DNA from: Streptomyces sp. HUAS 15-9
GTDB taxonomy: Bacteria > Actinomycetota > Actinomycetes > Streptomycetales > Streptomycetaceae
DNA length: 64,000 nucleotides
Reading direction: 5' to 3'
Assembly (NCBI RefSeq): GCF_025642155.1
Contig: NZ_CP106798.1
Location: 5,642,001 to 5,706,000, forward strand
This document shows positions 27,547 to 36,369 of this stretch, in pieces. The translations under genes and the position numbers were made by a program. The notes under the pieces are model-generated. The model was not told the origin of the DNA and did no database searches. It saw nothing but the letters and a program-made list of their open reading frames with translations. The first letter of the stretch is position 1. Every line of letters begins with the position of its first letter.

Positions 27547-28284
27547 TCAGCGAGGGGTGAGCAGGCAGAACTCGTTGCCTTCCGGGTCGGCCAGGACCGT
27601 CCAGGAGATTGCGGACTGATCGATATCAGGGTTGGTGGCCCCCAGGGCGCGCAGTCGGGCTGCCTCTGCGGCCAGGTCGTCACCGGGGTAGGGGCAGACG
27701 TCGAGGTGGACGCGGTTCCACACGCTCTTGATGTCGGGAGTGCGGAGGAACTCCAGGTAGGGACCGACGCCCTTGGCGGAGCGCATGGTCGCGTGGTCGT
27801 CGGTGACCTCGTGCAGCGTCCAGTCCATCGCCTGGCCCCAGAACCGGGCCATCCCTCGTGGGTCGGTGCAGTCGACCACGACCGCGGCGATCGGCCCGGT
27901 GTCCTGGTAGATCGGACGGGGCTCCAGGACGCAGAACTCGTTGCCTTCCGGGTCGGCCATGACCGTCCAGGGGACGTCGCCCTGACCCACGTCGGCGAGC
28001 GTCGCGCCGAGGTCCTTCAAGCGCGCGACCAACTCCGCTTGATGGGCGGTCGAGGTGGTGGCCAGATCAAGGTGCACGCGGTTCTTGACCGTTTTGGGTT
28101 CCGGGCGAGCAACGATGTCGATGCAGACGGCCACGGGGTCGGGGTAGGCGAAGCCCACGGGTTCGAGGTTGGTCACGCCGGGTCCCTCGCTGTCGACACC
28201 CCAACCGAGTGCCTCCGCCCAGAACCGGCCGAGCGCGGAGTCGTCCTGGGCCTTCATATTGATCTGCACGAGTCGGGTTGCCAT
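27547..28284 (-). CDS. VOC superfamily protein (glyoxalase/bleomycin-resistance fold), two domains
   Basis: 245 residues from ATG 28284 (MATRLVQINMKAQDDSALG). Two consecutive VOC domains are evident, each ending in the same signature: VPWTVMADPEGNEFCVLEPR at about residue 115 and ISWTVLADPEGNEFCLLTPR at the C-terminus. Each has an internal NRVHLDL or NRVHLDV strand. The family covers glyoxalases, dioxygenases and antibiotic-sequestering proteins; the substrate cannot be told. Upstream in-frame codons to 28464 are not family-like. Bases 27326-27546 downstream hold nothing recognised, and 28285-28523 is the divergent promoter region shared with mshB. Confidence 0.85.
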   Translation of the reverse strand: MATRLVQINMKAQDDSALGRFWAEALGWGVDSEGPGVTNLEPVGFAYPDPVAVCIDIVARPEPKTVKNRVHLDLATTSTAHQAELVARLKDLGATLADVGQGDVPWTVMADPEGNEFCVLEPRPIYQDTGPIAAVVVDCTDPRGMARFWGQAMDWTLHEVTDDHATMRSAKGVGPYLEFLRTPDIKSVWNRVHLDVCPYPGDDLAAEAARLRALGATNPDIDQSAISWTVLADPEGNEFCLLTPR

Positions 28285-28523
28285 GCCGCAGATCCTAGAA
28301 GTTCCGCCGTCCCAGGTCGCCGCGATCAGACATGTGCTCGACCAGGTGCTGAATGTGGTCGCTCTTGCCGAGACTTCCGACCGGGGACGCCCTGACCGTG
28401 GATCTCCTGCCCGAGGGTCTGCGGTGTCCTGCCGCTCTCCTGGCCCCCCCGTGGAGTCCGTCACCTGTGCGCCTCGCCGGGCACGTGCCCCGGTGAGGTT
28501 GGTCGCCTCGTAGGGTGGGGTCC

Positions 28524-29393
28524 ATGACGGAATTGCCCGCCCGGCGTCTGCTGCTGGTGCACGCGCACCCGGACGACGAGTCGATCAACAACGGCGCGAC
28601 CATGGCCAAGTACGCGGCCGAGGGAGCGCGGGTCACCCTGGTCACCTGCACCCTCGGGGAGCGGGGTGAGGTGATTTCGCCCGAACTGGCCCATCTGTCC
28701 GGTGCCGCGCTGGGTGAGCACCGGCTGCGTGAGCTCCGGGGTGCCATGGGGGAGCTGGGTGTCGACGACTTCCGGCTGCTCGGGGGCGCCGGACGGTACG
28801 CGGACTCCGGGATGATGGGGCTGTCCGACAACGACGACCCCGCCTGCTTCTGGCAGGCCGACCTCGACGAGGCCGCCGGATATCTCGTGGAGGTGATCCT
28901 GGAGGTCCGGCCCCAGGTTCTGGTCACTTACGACGACAACGGGGGGTATGGCCACCCGGACCACATCCAGGCCCACCGCGTCGCCATGAGGGCTGTGGAA
29001 CTGGCCGCCGACGCCGGGTGGCGCATCCCGAAGGTCTACTGGAATCGGGTTCCGCGCCGCGTCGCCGAGGTCGCCTTCGCCCGTCTTCGGGATGATCTGC
29101 CCGGGTTGCCCTTCGCCAAGCCCGCCGCCATCGAGGACGTCCCGGGCGTGGTCGACGAGGAGCGGGTCACCGCCGAGGTCGACGGCACCGCGTACGCCGC
29201 CGCCAAGGCCGCCGCGATGCGTGCGCACGCCACCCAGATCGAGGTCGCCGAACCGTACTTCGCGCTCTCCAACGAACTGGCCCAGCCCGTCTTCACCACG
29301 GAGTACTACGAGTTGGTGGGCGGAGAGCGACAGCCGACCCGGGAGACCGATCTGTTCGCCGGGGTCGCCGTCGAGATCGAGGAGGCGTCATGA
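28524..29393 (+). CDS. mshB: N-acetyl-1-D-myo-inositol-2-amino-2-deoxy-alpha-D-glucopyranoside deacetylase (mycothiol biosynthesis)
   Basis: 289 residues. MshB is a zinc LmbE-fold deacetylase that releases acetate from GlcNAc-inositol in mycothiol synthesis. The zinc motif AHPDDE is near residues 12-17, the second metal His in [11 protein letters not shown], and the family strings [20 protein letters not shown] and [15 protein letters not shown] are present. ATG 28524 is preferred over GTG 28515 because GGTGGGG precedes it. It overlaps the next gene by 4 bases (ATGA). Mycothiol restricts the host to Actinobacteria. Confidence 0.95.
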   Translation: MTELPARRLLLVHAHPDDESINNGATMAKYAAEGARVTLVTCTLGERGEVISPELAHLSGAALGEHRLRELRGAMGELGVDDFRLLGGAGRYADSGMMGLSDNDDPACFWQADLDEAAGYLVEVILEVRPQVLVTYDDNGGYGHPDHIQAHRVAMRAVELAADAGWRIPKVYWNRVPRRVAEVAFARLRDDLPGLPFAKPAAIEDVPGVVDEERVTAEVDGTAYAAAKAAAMRAHATQIEVAEPYFALSNELAQPVFTTEYYELVGGERQPTRETDLFAGVAVEIEEAS

Positions 29394-29806
29394 GCTCGGC
29401 AGGACGTGGATCGATGCTGGCCCAGCCGCTGCGGCGTCCCTCCGCCGGGCGGATCGCCGCTCACGTGGGCCTGTTCGTGCTCGGAGCCCTGGTCGGCCTC
29501 GCCGGGGCGCTGGTGCAGGCCGCATGGTTCCCCGGAGGGCTGCTGCTCGCCCTGGCGGGCGCGGCCGGGGTGTTCCTCGGCGGGGCGCGTGCCACCGGTG
29601 CTCGCGCCGGGGCGGTCGCCCCCGCGGCCGGCTGGATCGTCACCGTCATCCTGCTCACCGCAGGCCGTCCCGAAGGGGACTTCCTGTTCGGCGCGGGGGG
29701 CGGTTCCTATCTGTTCCTGCTGGGCGGCATGGCCCTGGCTGTGATCTGCGCCACCCTTGGGCTGGGGCGGCAACCGGACGGCAATGCCGCCCGACTTGCC
29801 AAGTGA
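29390..29806 (+). CDS. DUF6113-like four-helix membrane protein, coupled to mshB
   Basis: 138 residues, ATG 29390 overlapping the mshB stop. Four hydrophobic segments are visible ([70 protein letters not shown]) with a short Gly-rich loop between the last two. A membrane protein follows mshB in M. tuberculosis as well (Rv1171). No function is known; conserved coupling to mshB suggests a related envelope or redox role. Confidence 0.8.
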   Translation: MSSAGRGSMLAQPLRRPSAGRIAAHVGLFVLGALVGLAGALVQAAWFPGGLLLALAGAAGVFLGGARATGARAGAVAPAAGWIVTVILLTAGRPEGDFLFGAGGGSYLFLLGGMALAVICATLGLGRQPDGNAARLAK

Positions 29807-29962
29807 CGTACCAATTCGCCACGGGGCGCGCGTGCGAGTCCGGTGTGGGTTTCCCCAGCGGTCATGGGATACGCGCCAGAAGTGGCCAGTATGGTGGTGC
29901 GCGCCGCCGAGCCGCCCGAGCAAGGTAGTGACGGGCGGCGGAGCCAACCGGGAGAACCTGCC

Positions 29963-32218
29963 TTGAGTCGTGAAACTGACACTCCGTCCTCCGGGCCCAA
30001 CGGGCGCGGCGGAGCCGCATACCCCTCGGGCACGCCGCCGTACGGGACCCCCATGGTTTCCGGCGACGGGACGGGTGCGGACCGTTCGGCCGCGCAGCCG
30101 GAGGAGCGAAAGACCGAGACCACGCTGACGACGCGCATCCGGATCAACATCCCCGGATCGCGGCCCATTCCGCCGGTCGTCATGCGCACGCCCGTCGCGG
30201 ACACCGAGGCCACCGACGACGACAAGGGCGCGGCCGCCGAGGCGCAGCCGGCGCCCGCCCCGAAGCCCACCGGCGGCGCCGAGCCGTCCGGCGAGCCCGC
30301 GGCGCGCCGGCCGAGGAGAAGACCAGCGACTGGTTCGCGCCCCGCAAGTCCGGCTCGGGCAAGGGCGGTCCGGCCGCGGCGGTACGAACGGCGCCGGAAT
30401 CCCCGGCGGTTCCGCGGCCGGTGCGACCGCTTCCGGCACGGGCACGGCCGCCCCGGTGGCGCGGGTGCGCCCAAGAGCCCGCGTCCGGGCGCCGGTCGCC
30501 CCGGCGGTGTGGTCGGCTCCATGAGCGTGCCGGGCGGCTCCCGTCCCGGCGGTACGAACGGCGCGGGGCTCCCCGGCGCCACCGGCGGACCCGTGGCTCC
30601 CGGGCACGGCGGTGGCACCGGCTCCTTCGACGTGACCGAGGCGCTGGCCGTGGGCCCGCTGGGCAGCGGCTCCCGTCCCGGCTCGGGCGCCGACGAGCGG
30701 AGCCGTGACGATCTGCCGTACTTCGCGGAGAGTGGTCCCGGCGGCCAGAACGGCTTCGGTGGTGCGAACGGCCAGGGCGCCGGTCCGGGCGGTTCCGCCG
30801 GCCCCGCCGGCTACAGCGGTTTCCCTGGTCCGAACGGCCTCGGCGGCTCCACCGTTCCGCAGGGCCCCGCGGGCCCGACCGGCGGTCCGGTCACCGGTGA
30901 CGGCCCGATGGTGCCGCCGGTGGCCGGCGGACCCGGCGGCACCGGCGGCCTCGGTACGGTGCCCGGCGAGTCCTTCACCGGCCCTGGCACCGTCGGCGGC
31001 CCCCGCCGGACCCCCGGCGCCGGTCTGAGCGACGACACCGCGATCCTCACCCCGCAGAAGCCGGCCCCCGAACCGGGCGTGCCGGGCTACGGCTCCCCGG
31101 CGGACAACATCTCCGGGCACACCGTGACCAGCGGCATCCCGGTCGTCCCGCCCACGGCGGCCTCGCCGTTCGGGTCGGGCGCCCCCACCGACGGGGCCAT
31201 GTCGCACACGCCCCCGAAGCTGCCCGAGCCGGTCTCGCCGAACGTTCCGCAGAGCAAGCCCAAGAAAAAGAAGGGCCGCAGCAAGCCGGCCCTGCTCGGC
31301 GGGGTCGTGGTCGTCGCCGGCATCGGTGTGTACGGTGCCGGGCTGCTGATGAACCACTCCGACGTGCCCAAGGGCACCACCGTGCTCGGTGTGGACATCG
31401 GCGGCGGCACCCGAGACGACGCCGTCAAGAAGCTCGACGAGGCGTTCGGCGACCGGGTGAACAAGCCGCTGAAGCTGTCGGTGGGCGGCAAGACGGTCTC
31501 GCTCACGCCGGACAAGGCGGGGCTCCAGTTCGACACCACCGCCACGGTCAGCGACGCCGCGACGAGCGACTACAACCCCCTCTCCGTGATCGGCTCCCTC
31601 TTCGGCCAGAAGCGGGTCGTGGACCCCGTCATGCCGGTAGACGAGGAGAAGCTCCAGGCCGCCCTGAAGGACGCGGGCGGCGGCGCCGGCTCGGTCGTCG
31701 AGGGCACGATCAAGTTCCAGTCCGGCAAGGCCGTCGCCGTCTACGGCAAGGCGGGCAAGGGCATCGACGCGGCCCGGTCGACCCAGGCGGTGGAGCAGGC
31801 GTACCGCACCCTGGTGGAGACCGGCACGCCGTCCCCGGTGACCGTGCCCACGACCACCCGGCAGCCGACGGTCTCCAACGCCGAGGTCGACCGGGAGATG
31901 AAGGCCTTCGCCGAGCCGGCGATGTCGGCCAAGGTGACGGTGCAGACGGACGCCACGCACTCGGTGTCGTTCAGTCCGCAGAAGTCGATCTATAAGTTCC
32001 TGAGTGTGCGGCCGGTCGACGGCAAGTTGGTCGAGCACTACGACCTCGACGCGCTGAAAGGACTCTACGGCAGCACATTCGACGGCGTGACGATCGAGCG
32101 TGGAAACGGCACAAAGAAGCCTGTGATGCCGCAGGACGTCGCCGTTGCTCTGGGAGAGGCGCTGCGTGGAAAGACGCCCTCGGCGCGCATCGTCACCATC
32201 CCGGTCAACGGTCAATAA
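29963..32218 (+). CDS. YoaR-like membrane protein with long Pro/Gly-rich cytoplasmic region and peptidoglycan-binding-type domains
   Basis: 751 residues from TTG 29963 (LSRETDTPSSGPNG), chosen because GGGAG precedes it and the frame upstream is not coding-like; the open frame reaches back to 29843. Residues 1-435 are low-complexity Pro/Gly/Ala. A basic stop-transfer (PKKKKGRSK) and one helix (ALLGGVVVVAGIGVYGAGLL, about 440-462) lead to an extracellular part with GTTVLGVDIGGGTRDDAVKK and repeats typical of the PG_binding_4/YoaR group. Residues about 112-168 are unusually Arg-rich; DNA there reads better in other frames (see findings). Confidence 0.75.
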   Translation: MSRETDTPSSGPNGRGGAAYPSGTPPYGTPMVSGDGTGADRSAAQPEERKTETTLTTRIRINIPGSRPIPPVVMRTPVADTEATDDDKGAAAEAQPAPAPKPTGGAEPSGEPAARRPRRRPATGSRPASPARARAVRPRRYERRRNPRRFRGRCDRFRHGHGRPGGAGAPKSPRPGAGRPGGVVGSMSVPGGSRPGGTNGAGLPGATGGPVAPGHGGGTGSFDVTEALAVGPLGSGSRPGSGADERSRDDLPYFAESGPGGQNGFGGANGQGAGPGGSAGPAGYSGFPGPNGLGGSTVPQGPAGPTGGPVTGDGPMVPPVAGGPGGTGGLGTVPGESFTGPGTVGGPRRTPGAGLSDDTAILTPQKPAPEPGVPGYGSPADNISGHTVTSGIPVVPPTAASPFGSGAPTDGAMSHTPPKLPEPVSPNVPQSKPKKKKGRSKPALLGGVVVVAGIGVYGAGLLMNHSDVPKGTTVLGVDIGGGTRDDAVKKLDEAFGDRVNKPLKLSVGGKTVSLTPDKAGLQFDTTATVSDAATSDYNPLSVIGSLFGQKRVVDPVMPVDEEKLQAALKDAGGGAGSVVEGTIKFQSGKAVAVYGKAGKGIDAARSTQAVEQAYRTLVETGTPSPVTVPTTTRQPTVSNAEVDREMKAFAEPAMSAKVTVQTDATHSVSFSPQKSIYKFLSVRPVDGKLVEHYDLDALKGLYGSTFDGVTIERGNGTKKPVMPQDVAVALGEALRGKTPSARIVTIPVNGQ

Positions 32219-32296
32219 TCAATGTGATCTTGGGCACGCGGCGTCCAGATTTCCCCCTTGATGTGCAGCAGATTACTTCTAATTTAAGGGGGAAGT

Positions 32297-32713
32297 ATGC
32301 GGCGTCGTTTTGCCGTACCGCTGGTGTCAGCCGTGGCGGCCGTCGGACTTTTCGGGGTGTTGTCAGGGTCCGCCTATGCGGCTGACTGGGAGGTCAACAC
32401 GGGGGTTGTAACGCTGTACGACCCTGACGAGCTCGGTTATTTCAATCAGCACGGTGATGCGTGTGCGATAGGTAGTCCCAACGGCCGTATCTGCTTTGAT
32501 TCGCAGGATGACGGCATCTACGTGATGGACGAAAAGAAGGACGGCCATTCTGTCACCGGGTACTGGCTTACGGGCAACCGTAAAGGAAAGTGCATCAGTA
32601 AGGCCGGAGCCGGTAAGTGGGCGTACTGCTCAAAGAACTTCACCGAGCACAAGGCCATTGATATCTGGATGGAATACAACGGTCACAAGTATCTCGTGAC
32701 CGGCGCTACCTGA
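32297..32713 (+). CDS. Small secreted protein with four cysteines, unknown function
   Basis: 138 residues with a Sec signal peptide (MRRRFAVPLVSAVAAVGLFG, cleavage after SAYA) and a mature part of about 110 residues with four cysteines (DACAIG, RICFD, GKCISK, YCSK), probably two disulfides. A ribosome site AAGGGGG precedes ATG 32297. Base composition and codon choice are visibly less GC-biased than neighbours (ATA, AAT, TTT codons), suggesting horizontal acquisition or low expression constraint. It has its own terminator. I do not recognise a family. Confidence 0.7.
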   Translation: MRRRFAVPLVSAVAAVGLFGVLSGSAYAADWEVNTGVVTLYDPDELGYFNQHGDACAIGSPNGRICFDSQDDGIYVMDEKKDGHSVTGYWLTGNRKGKCISKAGAGKWAYCSKNFTEHKAIDIWMEYNGHKYLVTGAT

Positions 32714-32724
32714 CAGAAGGTCCT

Positions 32725-32774
32725 CCGACTGGCCCTCATCTCCCAGACCCAGAGGTGAGGGCCAGTCGGCTTTC
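32725..32774 (+). terminator. Terminator of the small secreted protein gene
   Basis: Perfect 14-base stem CCGACTGGCCCTCA (32725-32738) with its complement at 32756-32769, followed by CTTTCT. Confidence 0.85.
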
Positions 32775-32854
32775 TGTCACCCCCTTCGCATGACATCTGT
32801 CATCCGGCACTCAGGACCGCCGACACTGCCGGTCCCCCGGCCCTCGCAGCCAGC

Positions 32855-33793
32855 ATGGACGGCATGACAACGACGACGGGGACGACGACCACCACCCCGG
32901 TGGTCGGGTTCGACCAGGTGAGCAAGACCTATGGGAGCGTGCGGGCGGTGGACGGGGTCTCGCTCACGCTGCACCCGGGGGAGACCGTCGCCCTGCTCGG
33001 TCCGAACGGCGCCGGCAAGTCCACCACCCTCGATCTGCTGCTCGGCCTCAAGCAGGCCGACGGCGGCACGGTCAGCGTCTTCGGCACGAGCCCGCGCGAG
33101 GCGATCGTGGCCGGGCGGGTGGGCGCCATGCTGCAGAGCGGCGGGCTGATGGACGAGGTCACGGTCACCGAGCTGGTCCGGCTCGCCTGCGATCTGCACC
33201 CGAAGCCGTACAAGGTCACCGACGTACTGGCCCGCGCCGGCATCTCCCAGATCGCCGACCGCAAGGTCAACAAGCTCTCCGGCGGCCAGGCCCAGCGTGT
33301 CCGCTTCGCCCTCGCCACCGCCGGTGACAGCGACCTGATCGTCCTGGACGAGCCGACCACCGGCATGGACGTCTCCGCCCGCCAGGCCTTCTGGGCCACC
33401 ATGCGCGAACAGGCCGACCAGGGCCGTACGGTCCTCTTCGCCACCCACTACCTCGAAGAGGCCGACGCCATCGCGGACCGCGTCCTCGTCCTGCACCGTG
33501 GCCGGCTGCTCGCCGACGGCACCGCCGCCGAGATCAAGGCGAAGGCGGGGGCCCGCAGGGTCTCCTTCGACCTGGAGGGCGACATCGACGAGCCGGCCCT
33601 GCGCGGGCTGCCCTTCCTGGCCTCGCTCAGCGTCTCCGGCCAGACCGTGCGCATCCAGTCCACCGACGCCGACGCCACCGTCCACGCCCTGTACGGCCTC
33701 GGTGTCTACCCCCGCAATCTCGAAGTCGCCGGGCTCGGCCTGGAGCAGGCGTTCGTCGCCATCACGGAGGCCGAGGAGGCCAAGCAGTCATGA
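32855..33793 (+). CDS. ABC-2 type exporter, ATPase subunit
   Basis: 312 residues from ATG 32855 (or 32864). An N-terminal Thr-rich tail is followed by Walker A GPNGAGKST near residue 50, signature LSGGQAQR, and Walker B LIVLDEPTTGMD, then a DrrA-like C-terminal domain. There is no clear ribosome site, so the mRNA may be nearly leaderless. First gene of a four-gene unit (ATPase, permease, histidine kinase, response regulator) joined by ATGA-type overlaps. The substrate is unknown; drug or lipid export is typical. Confidence 0.87.
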   Translation: MDGMTTTTGTTTTTPVVGFDQVSKTYGSVRAVDGVSLTLHPGETVALLGPNGAGKSTTLDLLLGLKQADGGTVSVFGTSPREAIVAGRVGAMLQSGGLMDEVTVTELVRLACDLHPKPYKVTDVLARAGISQIADRKVNKLSGGQAQRVRFALATAGDSDLIVLDEPTTGMDVSARQAFWATMREQADQGRTVLFATHYLEEADAIADRVLVLHRGRLLADGTAAEIKAKAGARRVSFDLEGDIDEPALRGLPFLASLSVSGQTVRIQSTDADATVHALYGLGVYPRNLEVAGLGLEQAFVAITEAEEAKQS

Positions 33794-34530
33794 ACTCGTT
33801 GATCAAACTGGAACTCGCCCGCGCCCTGCGCAACCGCAAGTTCCTGTTCTTCTCCGTGATCTACCCCTCCGCCCTGTTCCTGCTCATCGCGGGCAACGCC
33901 GACGGCAAGACCAAGATCGACGGCACCGGGCTCACCGTGCCGACGTACATGATGGTCTCCATGGCCTCCTTCGGCGCCCTGACGGCCGTCCTGATGGGCA
34001 ACAGCGAGCGCATCGCCAAGGAGCGCGAGAGCGGCTGGGTACGGCAGCTGCGGCTGACCACCCTGCCGGGGCGCGGATACGTCCTCGCCAAGACCGCGAG
34101 CGCGGCCGTCGTCAGCCTGCCTTCCATCGTCATCGTCTTCGTCGTCGCCGCGGCCGTGAAGGACGTCCGGCTGGATGCCTGGCAGTGGCTCGCCCTCACC
34201 GGCGCCATCTGGGCCGGCAGCCTGGTCTTCGCCGCGCTCGGCGTCGCCATCGGCTACCTCGCGAGCGGGGACGCCGTCCGCCCGATCACGATGATCACCT
34301 ACTTCGGCCTGTCCATGCTCGGCGGTCTGTGGATGCCCACCACGACCTTCCCGCAGTGGCTCCAGGACATCGCGAAGTGGCTGCCCACGCACGCGTACGC
34401 TGCCCTGGGGCGGTCGATCGAGCAGAGCCGGACCCCGCACGCCCAGGACATCGCCGTCCTCGCCGTCTTCTTCGTCCTCTTCGCGGGAGGCGCGGCCTGG
34501 CTGTACCGGAAGGACACGCTGAAGGCGTGA
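33790..34530 (+). CDS. ABC-2 type exporter, membrane subunit
   Basis: 246 residues, ATG 33790 overlapping the ATPase stop. Six hydrophobic segments are seen, beginning KFLFFSVIYPSALFLLIAG, with the ABC-2 hallmark LSMLGGLWMPTTTFP before the last helix. The loop ERIAKERESGWVRQLRLTTL is the usual cytoplasmic coupling segment. It forms the pore for the preceding ATPase. Confidence 0.86.
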   Translation: MNSLIKLELARALRNRKFLFFSVIYPSALFLLIAGNADGKTKIDGTGLTVPTYMMVSMASFGALTAVLMGNSERIAKERESGWVRQLRLTTLPGRGYVLAKTASAAVVSLPSIVIVFVVAAAVKDVRLDAWQWLALTGAIWAGSLVFAALGVAIGYLASGDAVRPITMITYFGLSMLGGLWMPTTTFPQWLQDIAKWLPTHAYAALGRSIEQSRTPHAQDIAVLAVFFVLFAGGAAWLYRKDTLKA

Positions 34531-34535
34531 GCGTC

Positions 34536-35732
34536 ATGACGGAAGACCCGCTGACCGAGGAAGCCTGCCGGGAGCAGCTGATCCCCCTGGGACAGTCCCC
34601 CCGCAGCCGGCGCGACCTGTTCCTGCGCAAGATGCTGTGGATCGGCGTCTGGCTGGTCTTCCTCAGCGCCCCGGTCCACGACCTCGTCTCCGGGAACCAC
34701 ACCACCGGGGCGACCGTGGCGGGCTGGCTGGGCCTGGCGGTCTTCGTCGGGGTCTATCTGACCCTGGTCTTCCGGGACATGGGCAGCCCGGCTCCCCCGA
34801 GGCGGGTCGGCGCCCTGATCGTCGTCCTCGGTGTCCTCGCGACCCTGCTGTCCCTCACGCTCGGCGCGCCCTGGCTCGCCCTGTACTGCTACGTCTCCGT
34901 CGCCTGCGGGGCCACCCTCCCACTGCGGGCCGCCTGCTGGGCGATCCCGGGGACGGCGGGCGTGCTGCTGCTGGTCGGCCTGAGCGTCGGCGAGCAGCAC
35001 GCCCTGGACCTGCTGATCCTGGTGATCCTCATCGGGTTCGCCATGACCGGGGTCGTCCAACTGGTCCGTACGACCATCGAGTTGCGCAAGGCCCGCGCCA
35101 CCGTCGCCCAACTCGCCGCCAACGAGGAGCGGCTGCGCCTGGCCCGGGACCTGCACGACCTGCTCGGCCACTCGCTCTCCCTCATCACGCTGAAGAGCGA
35201 ACTGGCCGGGCGGATGCTCCCCGACCACCCCGACAAGGCGGCGCAGCAGGTCGCCGACATCGAACAGGTCAGCCGACAGGCCCTGGTCGATGTGCGCGAG
35301 GCGGTCACCGGCTACCGGCGCCCCCGGCTGGCCGCCGAACTCGCCGGTGCCCAGGTCGCCCTGACCGCCGCCGGGGTCACCGCCCAGGTGCCCGCCGAAC
35401 CGGACCTCGACGGCGTCCCGGAGGACGGTGAGTCCGCCCTCGCGTGGGCGCTGCGCGAGGCGGTCACCAACGTCGTACGGCACAGCGGCGCCGGACGCTG
35501 CACGGTGGAGCTCCTCGGACGCCAGACGCTGGACGGCCCGGTCCTCGAACTCTCCGTCGAGGACGACGGATCGGGCGGTTCCGGCAAGGGTCCCGGCAAT
35601 GGCCTCACTGGTCTGACCGAGCGGCTCGAGAAGGTCGGCGGCACGCTGGAGGCGGGCCGGGTCAGGCACGGTTTCCGGCTGGTTGCCCGTGTGCCCACGG
35701 CCACCGGGGTGGACGTAGTATCCGGGGCATGA
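34536..35732 (+). CDS. Sensor histidine kinase, HisKA_3 (DesK/NarL-partner) type
   Basis: 398 residues from ATG 34536, which has GAAGG 10 bases upstream; GTG 34527 overlapping the permease stop is an alternative. Five membrane helices within about residues 30-170 form the sensor, as in DesK. The dimerisation domain carries the phospho-acceptor His at about residue 206 in ARDLHDLLGHSLSLITLK; the ATPase domain has ALREAVTNVVRHSGA (N box) and GNGLTGLTERLEKVGG (G box). The partner regulator follows with a 4-base overlap. It probably senses membrane or envelope state and controls the linked exporter. Confidence 0.88.
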   Translation: MTEDPLTEEACREQLIPLGQSPRSRRDLFLRKMLWIGVWLVFLSAPVHDLVSGNHTTGATVAGWLGLAVFVGVYLTLVFRDMGSPAPPRRVGALIVVLGVLATLLSLTLGAPWLALYCYVSVACGATLPLRAACWAIPGTAGVLLLVGLSVGEQHALDLLILVILIGFAMTGVVQLVRTTIELRKARATVAQLAANEERLRLARDLHDLLGHSLSLITLKSELAGRMLPDHPDKAAQQVADIEQVSRQALVDVREAVTGYRRPRLAAELAGAQVALTAAGVTAQVPAEPDLDGVPEDGESALAWALREAVTNVVRHSGAGRCTVELLGRQTLDGPVLELSVEDDGSGGSGKGPGNGLTGLTERLEKVGGTLEAGRVRHGFRLVARVPTATGVDVVSGA

Positions 35733-36343
35733 GCAGCACGATCAAGGTTCTCCTCGCCGAGGACCAGTCGATGGTCCGCGAGGCGCTGGCCGCCCTGCTC
35801 GGCCTCGAGGAGGACATCGAGGTCGTCGCCCAGGTCTCGCGCGGCGACGAGGTGCTTGGGGCCGCCCGGGAGCACGGTGTGGACGTCGCCCTGCTCGACA
35901 TCGAGATGCCGGGCTGCACGGGAATCGAGGCCGCGGCCCGGCTCCACAAGGAACTTCCCGCGGTCAGGCTGGTCGTCCTCACCACCTTCGGCCGCCCCGG
36001 CTATCTGCGCAGCGCCATGGAGGCGGGCGCGGACGCCTTCCTGGTCAAGGATGCCCCGGCCGCCCAACTCGCCGAGGCCGTCCGCAAGGTGCTGGCCGGT
36101 GAAAGGGTCATCGACCCCACGCTCGCCGCGGCCGCCCTGGCCGAGGGCGCCAACCCCCTCACCGACCGCGAACGCGAGGTCCTGCGCGCCGCGGCCGACG
36201 GCTCCACCAACGCCGAACTGGCGGCTGCCCTGCACCTGTCCCAGGGCACGGTCCGCAACTACCTCTCGACGGCGATCCAGAAGCTGGCCGTACGCAACAG
36301 GGCGGAGGCGGTACGGATAGCACGGGAGAAGGGCTGGCTGTAG
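35729..36343 (+). CDS. Response regulator, NarL/DesR type
   Basis: 204 residues. Receiver domain with DQSMVREAL at the start, phospho-acceptor Asp near residue 57 in VALLDIEMPG, and Lys in AFLVKDAP. The C-terminal LuxR-type HTH reads LTDREREVLRAAADGSTNAE and LSQGTVRNYLSTAIQKL. ATG 35729 overlaps the kinase stop. It faces the next gene tail-to-tail with only 26 bases between. Confidence 0.9.
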   Translation: MSSTIKVLLAEDQSMVREALAALLGLEEDIEVVAQVSRGDEVLGAAREHGVDVALLDIEMPGCTGIEAAARLHKELPAVRLVVLTTFGRPGYLRSAMEAGADAFLVKDAPAAQLAEAVRKVLAGERVIDPTLAAAALAEGANPLTDREREVLRAAADGSTNAELAAALHLSQGTVRNYLSTAIQKLAVRNRAEAVRIAREKGWL

Positions 36344-36369
36344 CCCCCTGGGACAGGTACTGGTCGGTC

